The position numbers were made by a program, and so were the translations under genes. From CAYSZB01 sp964435475 (GTDB lineage: Bacteria > Chloroflexota > Anaerolineae > Anaerolineales > Anaerolineaceae), in NCBI GenBank assembly GCA_964435475.1, contig CAYSZB010000003.1:10879-74878 (forward strand): a stretch of 64,000 bases of DNA, read 5' to 3'. Shown here piece by piece: positions 18,251 to 25,154 of this stretch; positions within the stretch are counted from its first letter, which is position 1; each line of letters begins with the position of its first letter. The notes beneath the pieces were generated by a model. The model was given only the letters and a program-made list of their open reading frames with translations, had not been told where the DNA came from and ran no database searches.

Positions 18251-19636
18251 CTATCCATTGATCAATGATCGGGCAAGCTGGTTATGTTTCCTGGCATGGG
18301 TTTTGATATCCAGCGTATTGAGATGACCTTTTTCGACGATCAAATTGCCGCCCACAATGTTGTAATCGACCTGCAGGGGAGAGCAGAACAACACGGCGCT
18401 AACCGGGTCATGCAAAGCACCCGTGTACTCCAGGCGATTGAGGTCAATAGCGATCATATCGGCGCACTTGCCCACCTCGAGCGATCCAATGTCGTTTCGA
18501 CCAAGCACCGCAGCCCCGCCACGGGTAGCAAGGGATAATGCCTGGCGTGCAGTCATCAATTGAGGAGCGTCGGTTCCCGACAGGGATGCACCTTGCAGAC
18601 CGCTGTTCAGCCTCGCCAGGAGCATAGCCTGGCGTGCCTCTGCCAGCATGTGGGAACTATCATTGCTTGCAGAGCCATCCACACCAAGGCCTACCTTGAC
18701 ACCGACTTTCATCATATCCACTATCGGGGCAATTCCGGATGCCAGGCGCATGTTTGAACTGGGACAGTGAGCAACACCGCAACCAGTATGTGCATAGAGA
18801 TCGATTTCATCACGGTTAACATGCACGCTATGGGCAAACCATACATCACTTCCGATCCAGTTGACCTGCTGCATGTAAGCCACCGGCTTGTGACCAAACA
18901 TCTGCAGGCAGAATGCCTCCTCGTCCTGGGTTTCGGCCAGGTGGGTGTGCAGGTGCACGTTATATTCGCGGGCAAGGATGGCTGATTGGCGCATCAGTTC
19001 ACCGGTCACGCTAAAAGGTGAGCAGGGTGCCAGGACGATCTGTACTTTTGAACCCGGTTTGGGGTCATGGTAGCGTTCGATCAGTCTCTGGCTATCCTTT
19101 AATATGCTTTCCTCATCATCCACAACACTATCCGGCGGCAGTCCACCTTGAGACTCACCAAGGCTCATGGAGCCACGCGAAGCATGCAGCCTGAGGCCGA
19201 TAGTCGATGCGGCGTTGATCTCATCATCCAGGTGGGAGCCGTTAGGAAAAAGATAGAGATGATCTGACGCGGTCGTGCAGCCACTCAGTGCCAGTTCAGC
19301 AAGGGCGGTTTGGGTGGAGGTGAAAATATGATCGGCATTCATGCGCGCCCAGACGGGATAGAGAGTTTTCAACCAGTTAAACAGGTTGGCATCCTGTGCG
19401 GCAGGCACTGCACGGGTCAGGGTCTGGTAAAAATGATGGTGGGTATTGATCAAACCCGGCAGAACAATGTGATCCGCCAGGTCCAGGACCTGGTCTGCCT
19501 GCTGGGGCAGCTCATGACTCAAACCGATCTTTTTTATAAATCCGTCCTGGCAAAAGATCGCCGAACCTTTCAACTCACGTTCTAAGCCATCCATGGTGAC
19601 AATAATGGATGCATTTTTGATCAATAGAGTGGTCAT
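18251..19636 (-). CDS. Amidohydrolase of the 8-oxoguanine deaminase / SsnA group
   Basis: The 461-aa zinc hydrolase of the ATZ/TRZ group has metal-binding H66 and H68 in NTHHHFYQTLTRAVP, a His in VHLHTHLAETQDEE, a His in WFAHSVHVN and the Asp in LGVDGSASNDSSH. The NTHHHFYQTLTRAVPAAQ stretch closely resembles characterised 8-oxoguanine deaminases, which deaminate 8-oxoguanine or related aminated purines to uric-acid-type products. It lies 33 nt before the carbamate kinase gene on the same strand. In E. coli ssnA and the carbamate kinase yqeA belong to the same purine-breakdown region. The substrate is inferred. Confidence 0.85.
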   Translation of the reverse strand: MTTLLIKNASIIVTMDGLERELKGSAIFCQDGFIKKIGLSHELPQQADQVLDLADHIVLPGLINTHHHFYQTLTRAVPAAQDANLFNWLKTLYPVWARMNADHIFTSTQTALAELALSGCTTASDHLYLFPNGSHLDDEINAASTIGLRLHASRGSMSLGESQGGLPPDSVVDDEESILKDSQRLIERYHDPKPGSKVQIVLAPCSPFSVTGELMRQSAILAREYNVHLHTHLAETQDEEAFCLQMFGHKPVAYMQQVNWIGSDVWFAHSVHVNRDEIDLYAHTGCGVAHCPSSNMRLASGIAPIVDMMKVGVKVGLGVDGSASNDSSHMLAEARQAMLLARLNSGLQGASLSGTDAPQLMTARQALSLATRGGAAVLGRNDIGSLEVGKCADMIAIDLNRLEYTGALHDPVSAVLFCSPLQVDYNIVGGNLIVEKGHLNTLDIKTHARKHNQLARSLING

Positions 19637-19686
19637 ATTAATACCTTTCCCGGGAGAGTAGCTCAGACATGGTCAGGTTTTCACGC

Positions 19687-20574
19687 CTACAGGGTTTGCT
19701 TATCTGCCAATTCAGCGGCGTGCAGGGTGGAGCGCATCAGCATGGCGATGGTCATGGGGCCAACGCCACCCGGGACCGGTGTGATCGCACCGGCAACCTG
19801 GGAAACCTCATCATAATCCACATCACCGACCAGGTGATATCCCCGTTTGTTTGAAGGATCGTCGACACGGTTAATCCCCACATCGATAACCACAGCGCCT
19901 GGTTTGACCCAATCCCCTTTGACCATATTGGGTTGACCGATGGCGGCTACCAGGATATCTGCCTTTTGGATCTCCTGGGCAAGGTTGGCTGTACGTGAAT
20001 GACAAATGGTAACCGTGGCATTGGCTTTCAGCAAGAGCAAAGAAACCGGCATCCCGACGATATTTGAGCGTCCCAGGACGACTGCTTTAGCTCCAGCGAA
20101 CTTAACGCCGGATTTTTCCAGCAGGACCATCACACCGGCTGGTGTGCAGGGAACGAATAAGGGTTCGCGTCCTTTTTGTGCCAGGTGACCGATGTTTATT
20201 GGGTGAAATCCGTCTACATCTTTTGAAAGACTGATGGCGCTCAGTACTTTCTCTTCATCCAGACCTTTGGGAAGAGGTAGCTGGACGAGGATGCCATGAA
20301 TGGATGGGTCCTGGTTAAGCTGGCTGACAAGTTTTTCAACCTCGACCTGGCTGCTGTCGGCTGGCAGAGTGTGGGCATATGAATTGATACCCAGTTCCTG
20401 GCAGGCTTTGTGCTTCGAACGCACATAAGCCTGGGATGCAGGATCATCACCGACCAGAACGGTTGCCAACCCGGGCACGCTCAATCCTTTGCTTATTCTA
20501 TCAGCAACCGATGCTTTCACTTGTGCACGGATCCCGTCCGCAACCAGCTTGCCATCAATGACCACAGCCGTCAT
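19687..20574 (-). CDS. folD: Bifunctional methylenetetrahydrofolate dehydrogenase / methenyltetrahydrofolate cyclohydrolase
   Basis: FolD interconverts 5,10-methylene-, methenyl- and 10-formyl-tetrahydrofolate, supplying one-carbon units for purines and formate metabolism. The 295-aa length is normal. The catalytic lysine lies in YVRSKHKACQELGI near residue 54, followed by GILVQLPLPKG, DVDGFHPINIG, PCTPAGVM, the Rossmann VLGRSNIVGMPVSLLL, and the terminal TPVPGGVGPMTIAML. AGGAGCGGGTT precedes the ATG. It is divergent from uridine kinase. FolD is also used in purine fermentation, where it would process formyl/formimino-folate, so its place next to the deaminase gene may be meaningful. Confidence 0.97.
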   Translation of the reverse strand: MTAVVIDGKLVADGIRAQVKASVADRISKGLSVPGLATVLVGDDPASQAYVRSKHKACQELGINSYAHTLPADSSQVEVEKLVSQLNQDPSIHGILVQLPLPKGLDEEKVLSAISLSKDVDGFHPINIGHLAQKGREPLFVPCTPAGVMVLLEKSGVKFAGAKAVVLGRSNIVGMPVSLLLLKANATVTICHSRTANLAQEIQKADILVAAIGQPNMVKGDWVKPGAVVIDVGINRVDDPSNKRGYHLVGDVDYDEVSQVAGAITPVPGGVGPMTIAMLMRSTLHAAELADKQTL

Positions 20575-20612
20575 AACCCGCTCCTATCGTAAAGTTTATA
20601 TATTACTTAAGG

Positions 20613-20618
20613 ATTATA
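20613..20618 (-). promoter_or_regulatory. -10 box for folD
   Basis: A perfect TATAAT on the minus strand lies about 38 nt before the folD ATG. It is only 14 bp from the uridine kinase -10 on the other strand, so the two divergent promoters overlap. Confidence 0.55.
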
Positions 20619-20632
20619 CCCGAATCAAAAGG

Positions 20633-20638
20633 TATAAT
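20633..20638 (+). promoter_or_regulatory. -10 box for uridine kinase, placed for a leaderless transcript
   Basis: TATAAT is followed by 6 nt and the ATG at 20645. No ribosome-binding site is possible between them, so the mRNA would begin at or next to the start codon. Confidence 0.55.
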
Positions 20639-20644
20639 TCGAGC

Positions 20645-21298
20645 ATGGCTTACACCCACTCTCCCCTCATAATTGGCATAGCCGGTGGTTCGGGTTCCGG
20701 CAAAACGACCCTTGCACAGTTAATCCTTGACCATATCGGTGCCGACAAGATCGCCTTCCTACCCCATGATGCCTATTATCGTGACCAGGATCACCTGCCT
20801 TACGAGGAAAGACTCAAAGTCAACTATGACCACCCGGATTCATTGGAAACCGAATTGCTGGTCAGGCACATTCAGGAGTTAAAAGCAGGTCGGGCGATTG
20901 ATCTGCCAGTTTATGACTTTAACATCTATTCCAGGAAGCATGAGACGCGACGCATTGAACCACGATCGATCATCCTGGTCGAGGGCATTTTGATATTTTA
21001 TGAAAAGATCCTGCGTAAGTTGTTTGATGTGAAGATATTTGTGGATGCAGACCCGGATATCCGCTTAATCCGACGATTAACAAGGGACATCACGGAGCGT
21101 GGACGGTCAGTTGATTCGGTGATCAGCCAGTACCAGGCTACGGTTCGGCCAATGTACCTGGAGTTCGTTGAGGCTTCAAAACGTTACGCTGACATAATCA
21201 TACCCGAGGGTGGGCGCAACCCGGTTGCTCTTGAGATGGTCATTGCCAGGCTTGAAAGCCTGTTAGGGGCGGAAAATGACAACCGAACAAACCACTAA
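20645..21298 (+). CDS. udk: Uridine kinase
   Basis: The enzyme phosphorylates uridine and cytidine to the monophosphates in pyrimidine salvage. The 217-aa length matches the family. The Walker A is GGSGSGKTT near residue 15, followed by DAYYRDQDHLPYEER, NYDHPDSLET and VYDFNIYSRKHETRR, then the lid region RRLTRDITERGRS. The ATG at 20645 is chosen because the reading frame upstream has no family homology and because TATAAT ends 6 nt before it. The 3' end overlaps the next gene by about 20 nt, so the VTT protein is probably cotranscribed. Confidence 0.96.
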   Translation: MAYTHSPLIIGIAGGSGSGKTTLAQLILDHIGADKIAFLPHDAYYRDQDHLPYEERLKVNYDHPDSLETELLVRHIQELKAGRAIDLPVYDFNIYSRKHETRRIEPRSIILVEGILIFYEKILRKLFDVKIFVDADPDIRLIRRLTRDITERGRSVDSVISQYQATVRPMYLEFVEASKRYADIIIPEGGRNPVALEMVIARLESLLGAENDNRTNH

Positions 21299-21833
21299 AA
21301 CAAGCAAACCCTGGTTGAATGTGATCAGGGTGATCGTGTTGGTGCTGGTCATGGCGCTCTCGGTGGTGCTGATCATCTACCGCGACAAGGTCCAGGCACT
21401 GCAAGGATATGGCTACCCCGGGATCTTCCTTTTTTCGATCCTGGCCAACGCCACCATTTTCATCCCAATACCGGGTGTGTTATTCACCTCGGCAATGGGC
21501 GCTGTGTTCAACCCATTCTGGGTGGCTGTGGCAGCCGGGGCTGGCGCAGCGATCGGTGAACTTTCGGGGTACATGGCAGGTTTCAGCGGACAGGCTGTGG
21601 TTGAAAAAAGCCCAAAATATGAAAAAGTGATGAACTGGATGAGAAAAAATGGGGACCCCACGATACTGGTACTGGCGATCATCCCCAACCCGCTTTTTGA
21701 TATGGCAGGCATGATCGCCGGGGTTTTGAAGATGCCGGTGTGGAAATTCCTGATCTTTTGTACCGTCGGCAAGATCATCAAAATGCTGGCGTTTGCCTAC
21801 CTGGGTTCCAGCCTGCTGAACGTGTTACAATAG
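21276..21833 (+). CDS. VTT-domain (DedA/TVP38-like) membrane protein
   Basis: The 185-aa protein has an N-terminal transmembrane segment (residues 15-35) and the VTT/SNARE-associated Golgi domain. Conserved signs are GYGYPGIFLFSILANAT, IPIPGVLFTSAMGAVFNP, GAAIGELSGYMAGF and a C-terminal IPNPLFDMAGMIAGVLKMP with KFLIFCTVGKIIK. DedA-type proteins are thought to be lipid scramblases or flippases for polyprenyl and glycerophospholipids. The gene starts inside the end of udk in another frame. A second DedA-family gene follows 70 nt downstream. Confidence 0.85.
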   Translation: MTTEQTTKTSKPWLNVIRVIVLVLVMALSVVLIIYRDKVQALQGYGYPGIFLFSILANATIFIPIPGVLFTSAMGAVFNPFWVAVAAGAGAAIGELSGYMAGFSGQAVVEKSPKYEKVMNWMRKNGDPTILVLAIIPNPLFDMAGMIAGVLKMPVWKFLIFCTVGKIIKMLAFAYLGSSLLNVLQ

Positions 21834-21860
21834 GGCGTTATTTTATTACAAAGGCTTCAA

Positions 21861-21879
21861 TTGACCCGTGCGCGGGTCA
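21861..21879 (+). terminator. Short GC-rich hairpin between the two DedA-family genes
   Basis: A 7-bp stem (TGACCCG with CGGGTCA, 4-nt loop) is followed by TTATTTT. It could be a weak or partial terminator or a processing site. Confidence 0.45.
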
Positions 21880-21903
21880 TTATTTTGAAAGAATGGATGT
21901 CAA

Positions 21904-22575
21904 ATGACCGAGATCATTGAGTTTTTGAGGATGTGGTCTGAAAAGATCATGATGGCGCTGGGATACCCGGGTATTTTCCTGGTCATGCTCCTGGAATGCG
22001 TTTTTCCGCCAATTCCATCCGAGGTGATCATGCCCCTGGCAGGCTTTTTGGTCTCACAGGGTGAGTTCAACTTCTGGGGGGTAATGCTTTCAGGAACTTT
22101 GGGCTCGTTGGTGGGAGCTCTGTTGCTGTATTGGTTGGGTGCCTGGGCGGACGAAGTGATTTTGCGTTCGTGGGTAAGAAAACACGGCAAATGGATCCAG
22201 GTGAGTGAAACAGATATTGATCGGGCTGAGAAGTGGTTTGCCAAGCATGGTCAAAGTGTGATCTTTTTTGGACGGATGATCCCGATCATCCGCAGCCTCA
22301 TCTCCATCCCGGCAGGCATGGAAAGAATGCCAATGTGGAAGTTCCTGCTATACACATCCCTGGGATCGATCATCTGGAATTTCCTGTTGACCTATGGAGG
22401 TATTCTTTTAGGTGAGAACTGGGAAAAGATCATTGGCTGGCTGGATATCTACCAGAATGTAGTCCTGGTGATCCTGGCGATAATGTTCCTTCTTTTCATT
22501 ATCTGGTTGATCGCACGGCGTCGAAAAGCGCGCCTCGCTGAACAGGCAGCCCAGACTTCGAGTGAGGTCGACTAA
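21904..22575 (+). CDS. DedA family membrane protein
   Basis: The 223-aa protein has the DedA pattern: GYPGIFLVMLLECVFPPIPS near residue 20, EVIMPLAGFL, GTLGSLVGALLLYWLGAWA, FFGRMIPIIRSLISIPAG with the conserved Arg residues, and PMWKFLLYTSLGSIIWN. A final helix with a basic tail (IWLIARRRKAR) ends near residue 205. The family supports envelope homeostasis, with proposed lipid scrambling or undecaprenyl-phosphate recycling. It lies downstream of udk and another VTT protein, and a strong terminator follows. Confidence 0.93.
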   Translation: MTEIIEFLRMWSEKIMMALGYPGIFLVMLLECVFPPIPSEVIMPLAGFLVSQGEFNFWGVMLSGTLGSLVGALLLYWLGAWADEVILRSWVRKHGKWIQVSETDIDRAEKWFAKHGQSVIFFGRMIPIIRSLISIPAGMERMPMWKFLLYTSLGSIIWNFLLTYGGILLGENWEKIIGWLDIYQNVVLVILAIMFLLFIIWLIARRRKARLAEQAAQTSSEVD

Positions 22576-22586
22576 CAAATATAAGG

Positions 22587-22617
22587 GAAACCGCTGAGAG
22601 ATCAGCGGTTTTTTTTC
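22587..22617 (+). terminator. Bidirectional Rho-independent terminator
   Basis: A 9-bp stem (AACCGCTGA with TCAGCGGTT, GAGA loop) is followed by eight T on the plus strand. It sits between convergent genes, the DedA gene ending at 22575 and the C39-LysM gene ending at 22617, and can serve both. Confidence 0.9.
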
Positions 22618-23582
22618 TAGCGGATGCGGAAGACGTCCCCGGGGTAGATGAAGTAAGGGTAGGTGAGGTTGTTCATGGCGGTGAACTGCTGCCAGGTGAG
22701 GTTATGTCTGGTGGCAAGGCCGACAAGTGTATCTCCTGCCTGGACAGTGATGAAGATGACGGGCGTGGCTGTCGGGGTAGGTGTGGCGGTGGGTGTGGGT
22801 GTTGCCGTGGAAGTGGGTGTCAGGGTGGGGGTGGGAGTTAGGGTTGGCGTGGGTGTTTGAGTGGGTGTAGACGTTATGGTGGGAGTAGGTGTTTGGGTTG
22901 GCGGGTCGGTTGGGGTGGGATCTGGGAAGTCCGCCAGGACAGCCTGGTTCTCAAGAACCGCCCATGATGACAGAAAATTATTCAGGTAATAGGTCTTTTC
23001 GGTGCCGGTGTAGGGGTCAATGGCGTAGATGATATCGCCATCGTAGCCCTTGAGGATCATGGCATGCTCATAATGGGCGACGATAACCTGCCGACCTGCT
23101 TCAGTTGTATAGGTAATTTGGGTGCCATTCCACATTTCACTGATCACCCAGACGATGACCGGGTGGCCTGAGGCGATCTCCCACTGCAGGGTGGTCCAGT
23201 CGAGGTATTTTTGGGAATAGGCAGGCATGCCAAAGTCAGTCAACACCTGTGCCACAGGTTGTGAATGGACGCCGTAATCATAGGGTGGAATGCTGCCCCA
23301 GTAGCCGTTGATGTAGCCGACAAAACCGAGTTCAGGATCGTCGGAGGTCGGCATGGCATCGATGAACTGGTCTTCGGTGATGTAAACGCCAAAATAGGCA
23401 GCAAAATCAACGGCTGCGCGGGCTTCGCAGGAGAGGGTGTATGCCTGGCGGTAACCATAAAGCCCTGAGATATATGCTTCTTCGGGCGGGGTGAATTGGG
23501 CTGAGACCGGTTTGGTAACCAGCGTTGCCAAAAACAGGAAGAGGCAGAGAAGGAGGGATATTTTTCGTCCTGGCGCAGTCAT
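22617..23582 (-). CDS. Secreted C39-like cysteine peptidase with Thr-Pro linker and C-terminal LysM
   Basis: The protein has a signal peptide (APGRKISLLLCLFLFLATLV, cleaved after VSAQ). A C39-like papain-fold domain follows, with the likely catalytic Cys in YTLSCEARAAVDF, His in VAHYEHAMILKGY and Asp in IYAIDPYTG. Then come about 50 residues of TP-rich linker and a LysM domain (VQAGDTLVGLATRHNLTWQQ) that ends the protein. LysM binds peptidoglycan or chitin, so the enzyme is probably held at the cell surface. Length from the chosen start is 321 aa. I chose the ATG at 23582 because TATAAT ends 7 nt upstream; in-frame ATGs at 23588 and 23591 are alternatives. A terminator lies at the stop. Confidence 0.85.
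   Translation of the reverse strand: MTAPGRKISLLLCLFLFLATLVTKPVSAQFTPPEEAYISGLYGYRQAYTLSCEARAAVDFAAYFGVYITEDQFIDAMPTSDDPELGFVGYINGYWGSIPPYDYGVHSQPVAQVLTDFGMPAYSQKYLDWTTLQWEIASGHPVIVWVISEMWNGTQITYTTEAGRQVIVAHYEHAMILKGYDGDIIYAIDPYTGTEKTYYLNNFLSSWAVLENQAVLADFPDPTPTDPPTQTPTPTITSTPTQTPTPTLTPTPTLTPTSTATPTPTATPTPTATPVIFITVQAGDTLVGLATRHNLTWQQFTAMNNLTYPYFIYPGDVFRIR
22761..22920. repeat. Low-complexity Thr-Pro-coding repeat inside the C39-LysM gene
   Basis: Short GGTGT/GGGTGT-type repeats on the plus strand encode the (T-P)n linker on the minus strand. This is a coding low-complexity tract that can slip and change length, not a CRISPR or intergenic repeat. Confidence 0.85.
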
Positions 23583-23589
23583 TTTCATC

Positions 23590-23595
23590 ATTATA
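23590..23595 (-). promoter_or_regulatory. -10 box for the C39-LysM gene, leaderless placement
   Basis: TATAAT on the minus strand is followed by 7 nt and the ATG at 23582. Two other ATGs fall inside or next to the hexamer and would be upstream of any transcript made from it. Confidence 0.45.
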
Positions 23596-23723
23596 GCTGA
23601 AGTAGATGCAATTATGGTGCCAGAGGTATTTGGATATCTTGCCAAATACGAGCAAACCATCCGTGCTACCTTGCTGGGAAGTGCGTTATGGGTTCTGGTA
23701 TGAGGATGGTAAAGAAAAAAGTT

Positions 23724-23773
23724 AGTTTCCTAGTTTCCTAGTTTCCCTGCACATGTGCCCCATGGGGGAAACT
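23724..23773. repeat. Hairpin repeat copy 1 with AGTTTCCT tandem 8-mers
   Basis: Two AGTTTCCT 8-mers and one AGTTTCCC are followed by the palindromic core TGCACATGTGCCCC and the arm GGGAAACT. The last 8-mer and the arm pair perfectly. Confidence 0.75.
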
Positions 23774-24024
23774 GGAAGAAACACAAAGGTTGTTCCATCA
23801 ACCTAAAAACCAGATTGCCACACCCCCTTGCTGAAGGATTTGTATTCTTCAACATTCTAGATCGGGGGTTCGCAGTAACTGACGGAGAAAAAGAAAAGAT
23901 CGCATCCCTTTACAGCGCGCTACGCGAAGATCGCATTGATCGCATAGATCGCAAGTTCGCTGCACATATACCCCTGTTGCGAAGTTGAAGCTCGGGGCAT
24001 AGCTACACATGTACCCATGTGTTT

Positions 24025-24043
24025 GTCAGGCTGGAAGCCTGAC
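24025..24043. repeat. GTCAGGCT-GGA-AGCCTGAC hairpin
   Basis: An 8-bp perfect stem with a 3-nt loop, without a T-tract. It looks like a REP-like element rather than a terminator. Confidence 0.55.
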
Positions 24044-24140
24044 CTACAACGGCGAGTTCTGCCAGGAGACTTGGCAAGAACCAGGCACCCGGATCAAATG
24101 TTAACCACCCTCACACCCTTTGGGCTCAGGGTGCTGCGCT

Positions 24141-24190
24141 AGTTTCGCAGTTTCGCAGTTTCGCTGCACATGTGCCCCTGCTGCGAAACT
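24141..24190. repeat. Hairpin repeat copy 4 with AGTTTCGC tandem 8-mers
   Basis: Three perfect tandem AGTTTCGC 8-mers precede TGCACATGTGCCCC and the arm GCGAAACT. The layout equals copy 1, but both the tandem 8-mers and the arm are changed together so that pairing is kept. Confidence 0.8.
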
Positions 24191-24411
24191 GGAAAGATCG
24201 CATAGATCGCAAGTCACTGACTTCTCATGAAGTCCGCCCTTTCAGGGTGCTACGCAATGTACCCCGAAGCGCTCTGTCCCTCGAAAAGAACGAGGGAAAA
24301 TTAAAGGCGCTCGGGGCATCGCTGCACAGGTACCCCTGCTGCGAAGTTAATGCTTGGGGATCTACATCGGCTGGCAAGATCAGGACATCTGAGGATGTCT
24401 TTGGGGTCGGT

Positions 24412-24417
24412 TATAAT
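24412..24417 (+). promoter_or_regulatory. -10 box for rsmG, leaderless placement
   Basis: TATAAT is followed by 8 nt (TCGGGAAC) and the ATG at 24426. No ribosome-binding site fits downstream of a normal start point. Confidence 0.5.
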
Positions 24418-24425
24418 TCGGGAAC

Positions 24426-25142
24426 ATGGAAAAATTGATCAAGGATGCCAGGGATATCGTCGGTTTAACTTTGACCAACAGCCAGGTCAGTGCCTTGCAG
24501 GTTTTGGAACAAGAGTTGATCGATTGGAATTCGCGTTTCAACTTGACCGCCATCCGGGATGTGGAGGGAATCCGCACCAAGCACTTCCTTGATTCATTGA
24601 CAATCCATCTGGCGCTGAACAGCCAGGCAATGCCAACCAGCATCATTGACGTAGGGACGGGGGCAGGTTTCCCGGGATTGCCATTAAAGATCCTTTTGCC
24701 GCGTATCAAGCTCACCCTGGTGGAGTCGGTGCACAAAAAAGCCCATTTCTGCGAGCACATGGTCGAGAGACTGGGTCTGAAAGACGTGCTGGTTTTGGCA
24801 GAGCGGGCGGAGGATGTTGGCCGGATGGTCAACCAGCGCCAGGCCTATGACCTGGCAGTGGCACGGGCGGTGGCGCCGATGGCAGTGCTGGTGGAATACC
24901 TGCTGCCGCTGGTAAAAATGGGCGGGGTGGTGGTAATGCAGAAGGGGGAAAGTGCGCATGCCGAAGCGCAGGCGGCTGCCAGGGCGATCGAGATTTTGGG
25001 GGGAAGATTAAAGCAGATCATCCCGGTCTTGCTACCAGGGGTGGTGGAGGAGCGCTTCCTGGTGGTTTTGGACAAGGTGGCGATGACCACGCAGGAATAC
25101 CCGCGTAAAGCAGGCACGCCTTCCAAGCATCCCCTGGGATAG
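24426..25142 (+). CDS. rsmG: 16S rRNA (guanine527-N7)-methyltransferase RsmG
   Basis: RsmG (GidB) methylates G527 of 16S rRNA using SAM. The 238-aa protein has the family opening LEQELIDWNSRFNLTAIRD, followed by KHFLDSLTIHLAL, the SAM motif IIDVGTGAGFPGLPLKILLP near residue 77, and VARAVAPMAVLVEYLLPLVK with the MQKGES motif. The C-terminal YPRKAGTPSKHPLG is the conserved end. The gene stands alone on the plus strand, downstream of the hairpin repeats and convergent with the beta-helix array, and its TATAAT sits 8 nt before the ATG. Confidence 0.96.
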   Translation: MEKLIKDARDIVGLTLTNSQVSALQVLEQELIDWNSRFNLTAIRDVEGIRTKHFLDSLTIHLALNSQAMPTSIIDVGTGAGFPGLPLKILLPRIKLTLVESVHKKAHFCEHMVERLGLKDVLVLAERAEDVGRMVNQRQAYDLAVARAVAPMAVLVEYLLPLVKMGGVVVMQKGESAHAEAQAAARAIEILGGRLKQIIPVLLPGVVEERFLVVLDKVAMTTQEYPRKAGTPSKHPLG

Positions 25143-25154
25143 ATAACACCAATC

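Larger units (their letters stand above)
23703..24411. repeat. Gene-free stretch packed with degenerate hairpin repeats
   Basis: About 0.7 kb between the C39-LysM gene and rsmG shows no credible gene. It holds at least four related elements with the core GCTGCACATGTGCCCCTG, each flanked or followed by inverted 8-mers: 23724-23773, 23953-23986, 24141-24190 and 24320-24346, with a weaker form at 23991-24020. It also has two copies of GATCGCATAGATCGCAAG near 23938 and 24196, a GTCAGGCT/AGCCTGAC hairpin at 24025-24043, and a TCCCTCG/CGAGGGA hairpin at 24277-24297. Short open frames here are not supported. The elements look like a REP/MITE-type family that was inserted repeatedly and decayed. Confidence 0.7.

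Noticed and set aside
3791..20574. In-frame UGA selenoprotein near selB
   Set aside because: Genes in this stretch end where their families normally end; I saw no downstream extension typical of a selenocysteine readthrough.
20489..20644. Longer N-terminus for uridine kinase
   Set aside because: It would run through the start of folD and the divergent promoters and has no family similarity.
22761..22920. Short regular repeats that could suggest a CRISPR or tandem repeat locus
   Set aside because: They encode the Thr-Pro linker of the C39-LysM protein and lack spacers.
24141..24164. Three tandem AGTTTCGC units as a CRISPR or iteron array
   Set aside because: Units are contiguous 8-mers with no spacers, no cas or rep gene is near, and they belong to a hairpin repeat.
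23755..24438. Open frames inside the hairpin-repeat region
   Set aside because: They run through the repeats in both strands and their translations repeat the same fragments; no start signals.
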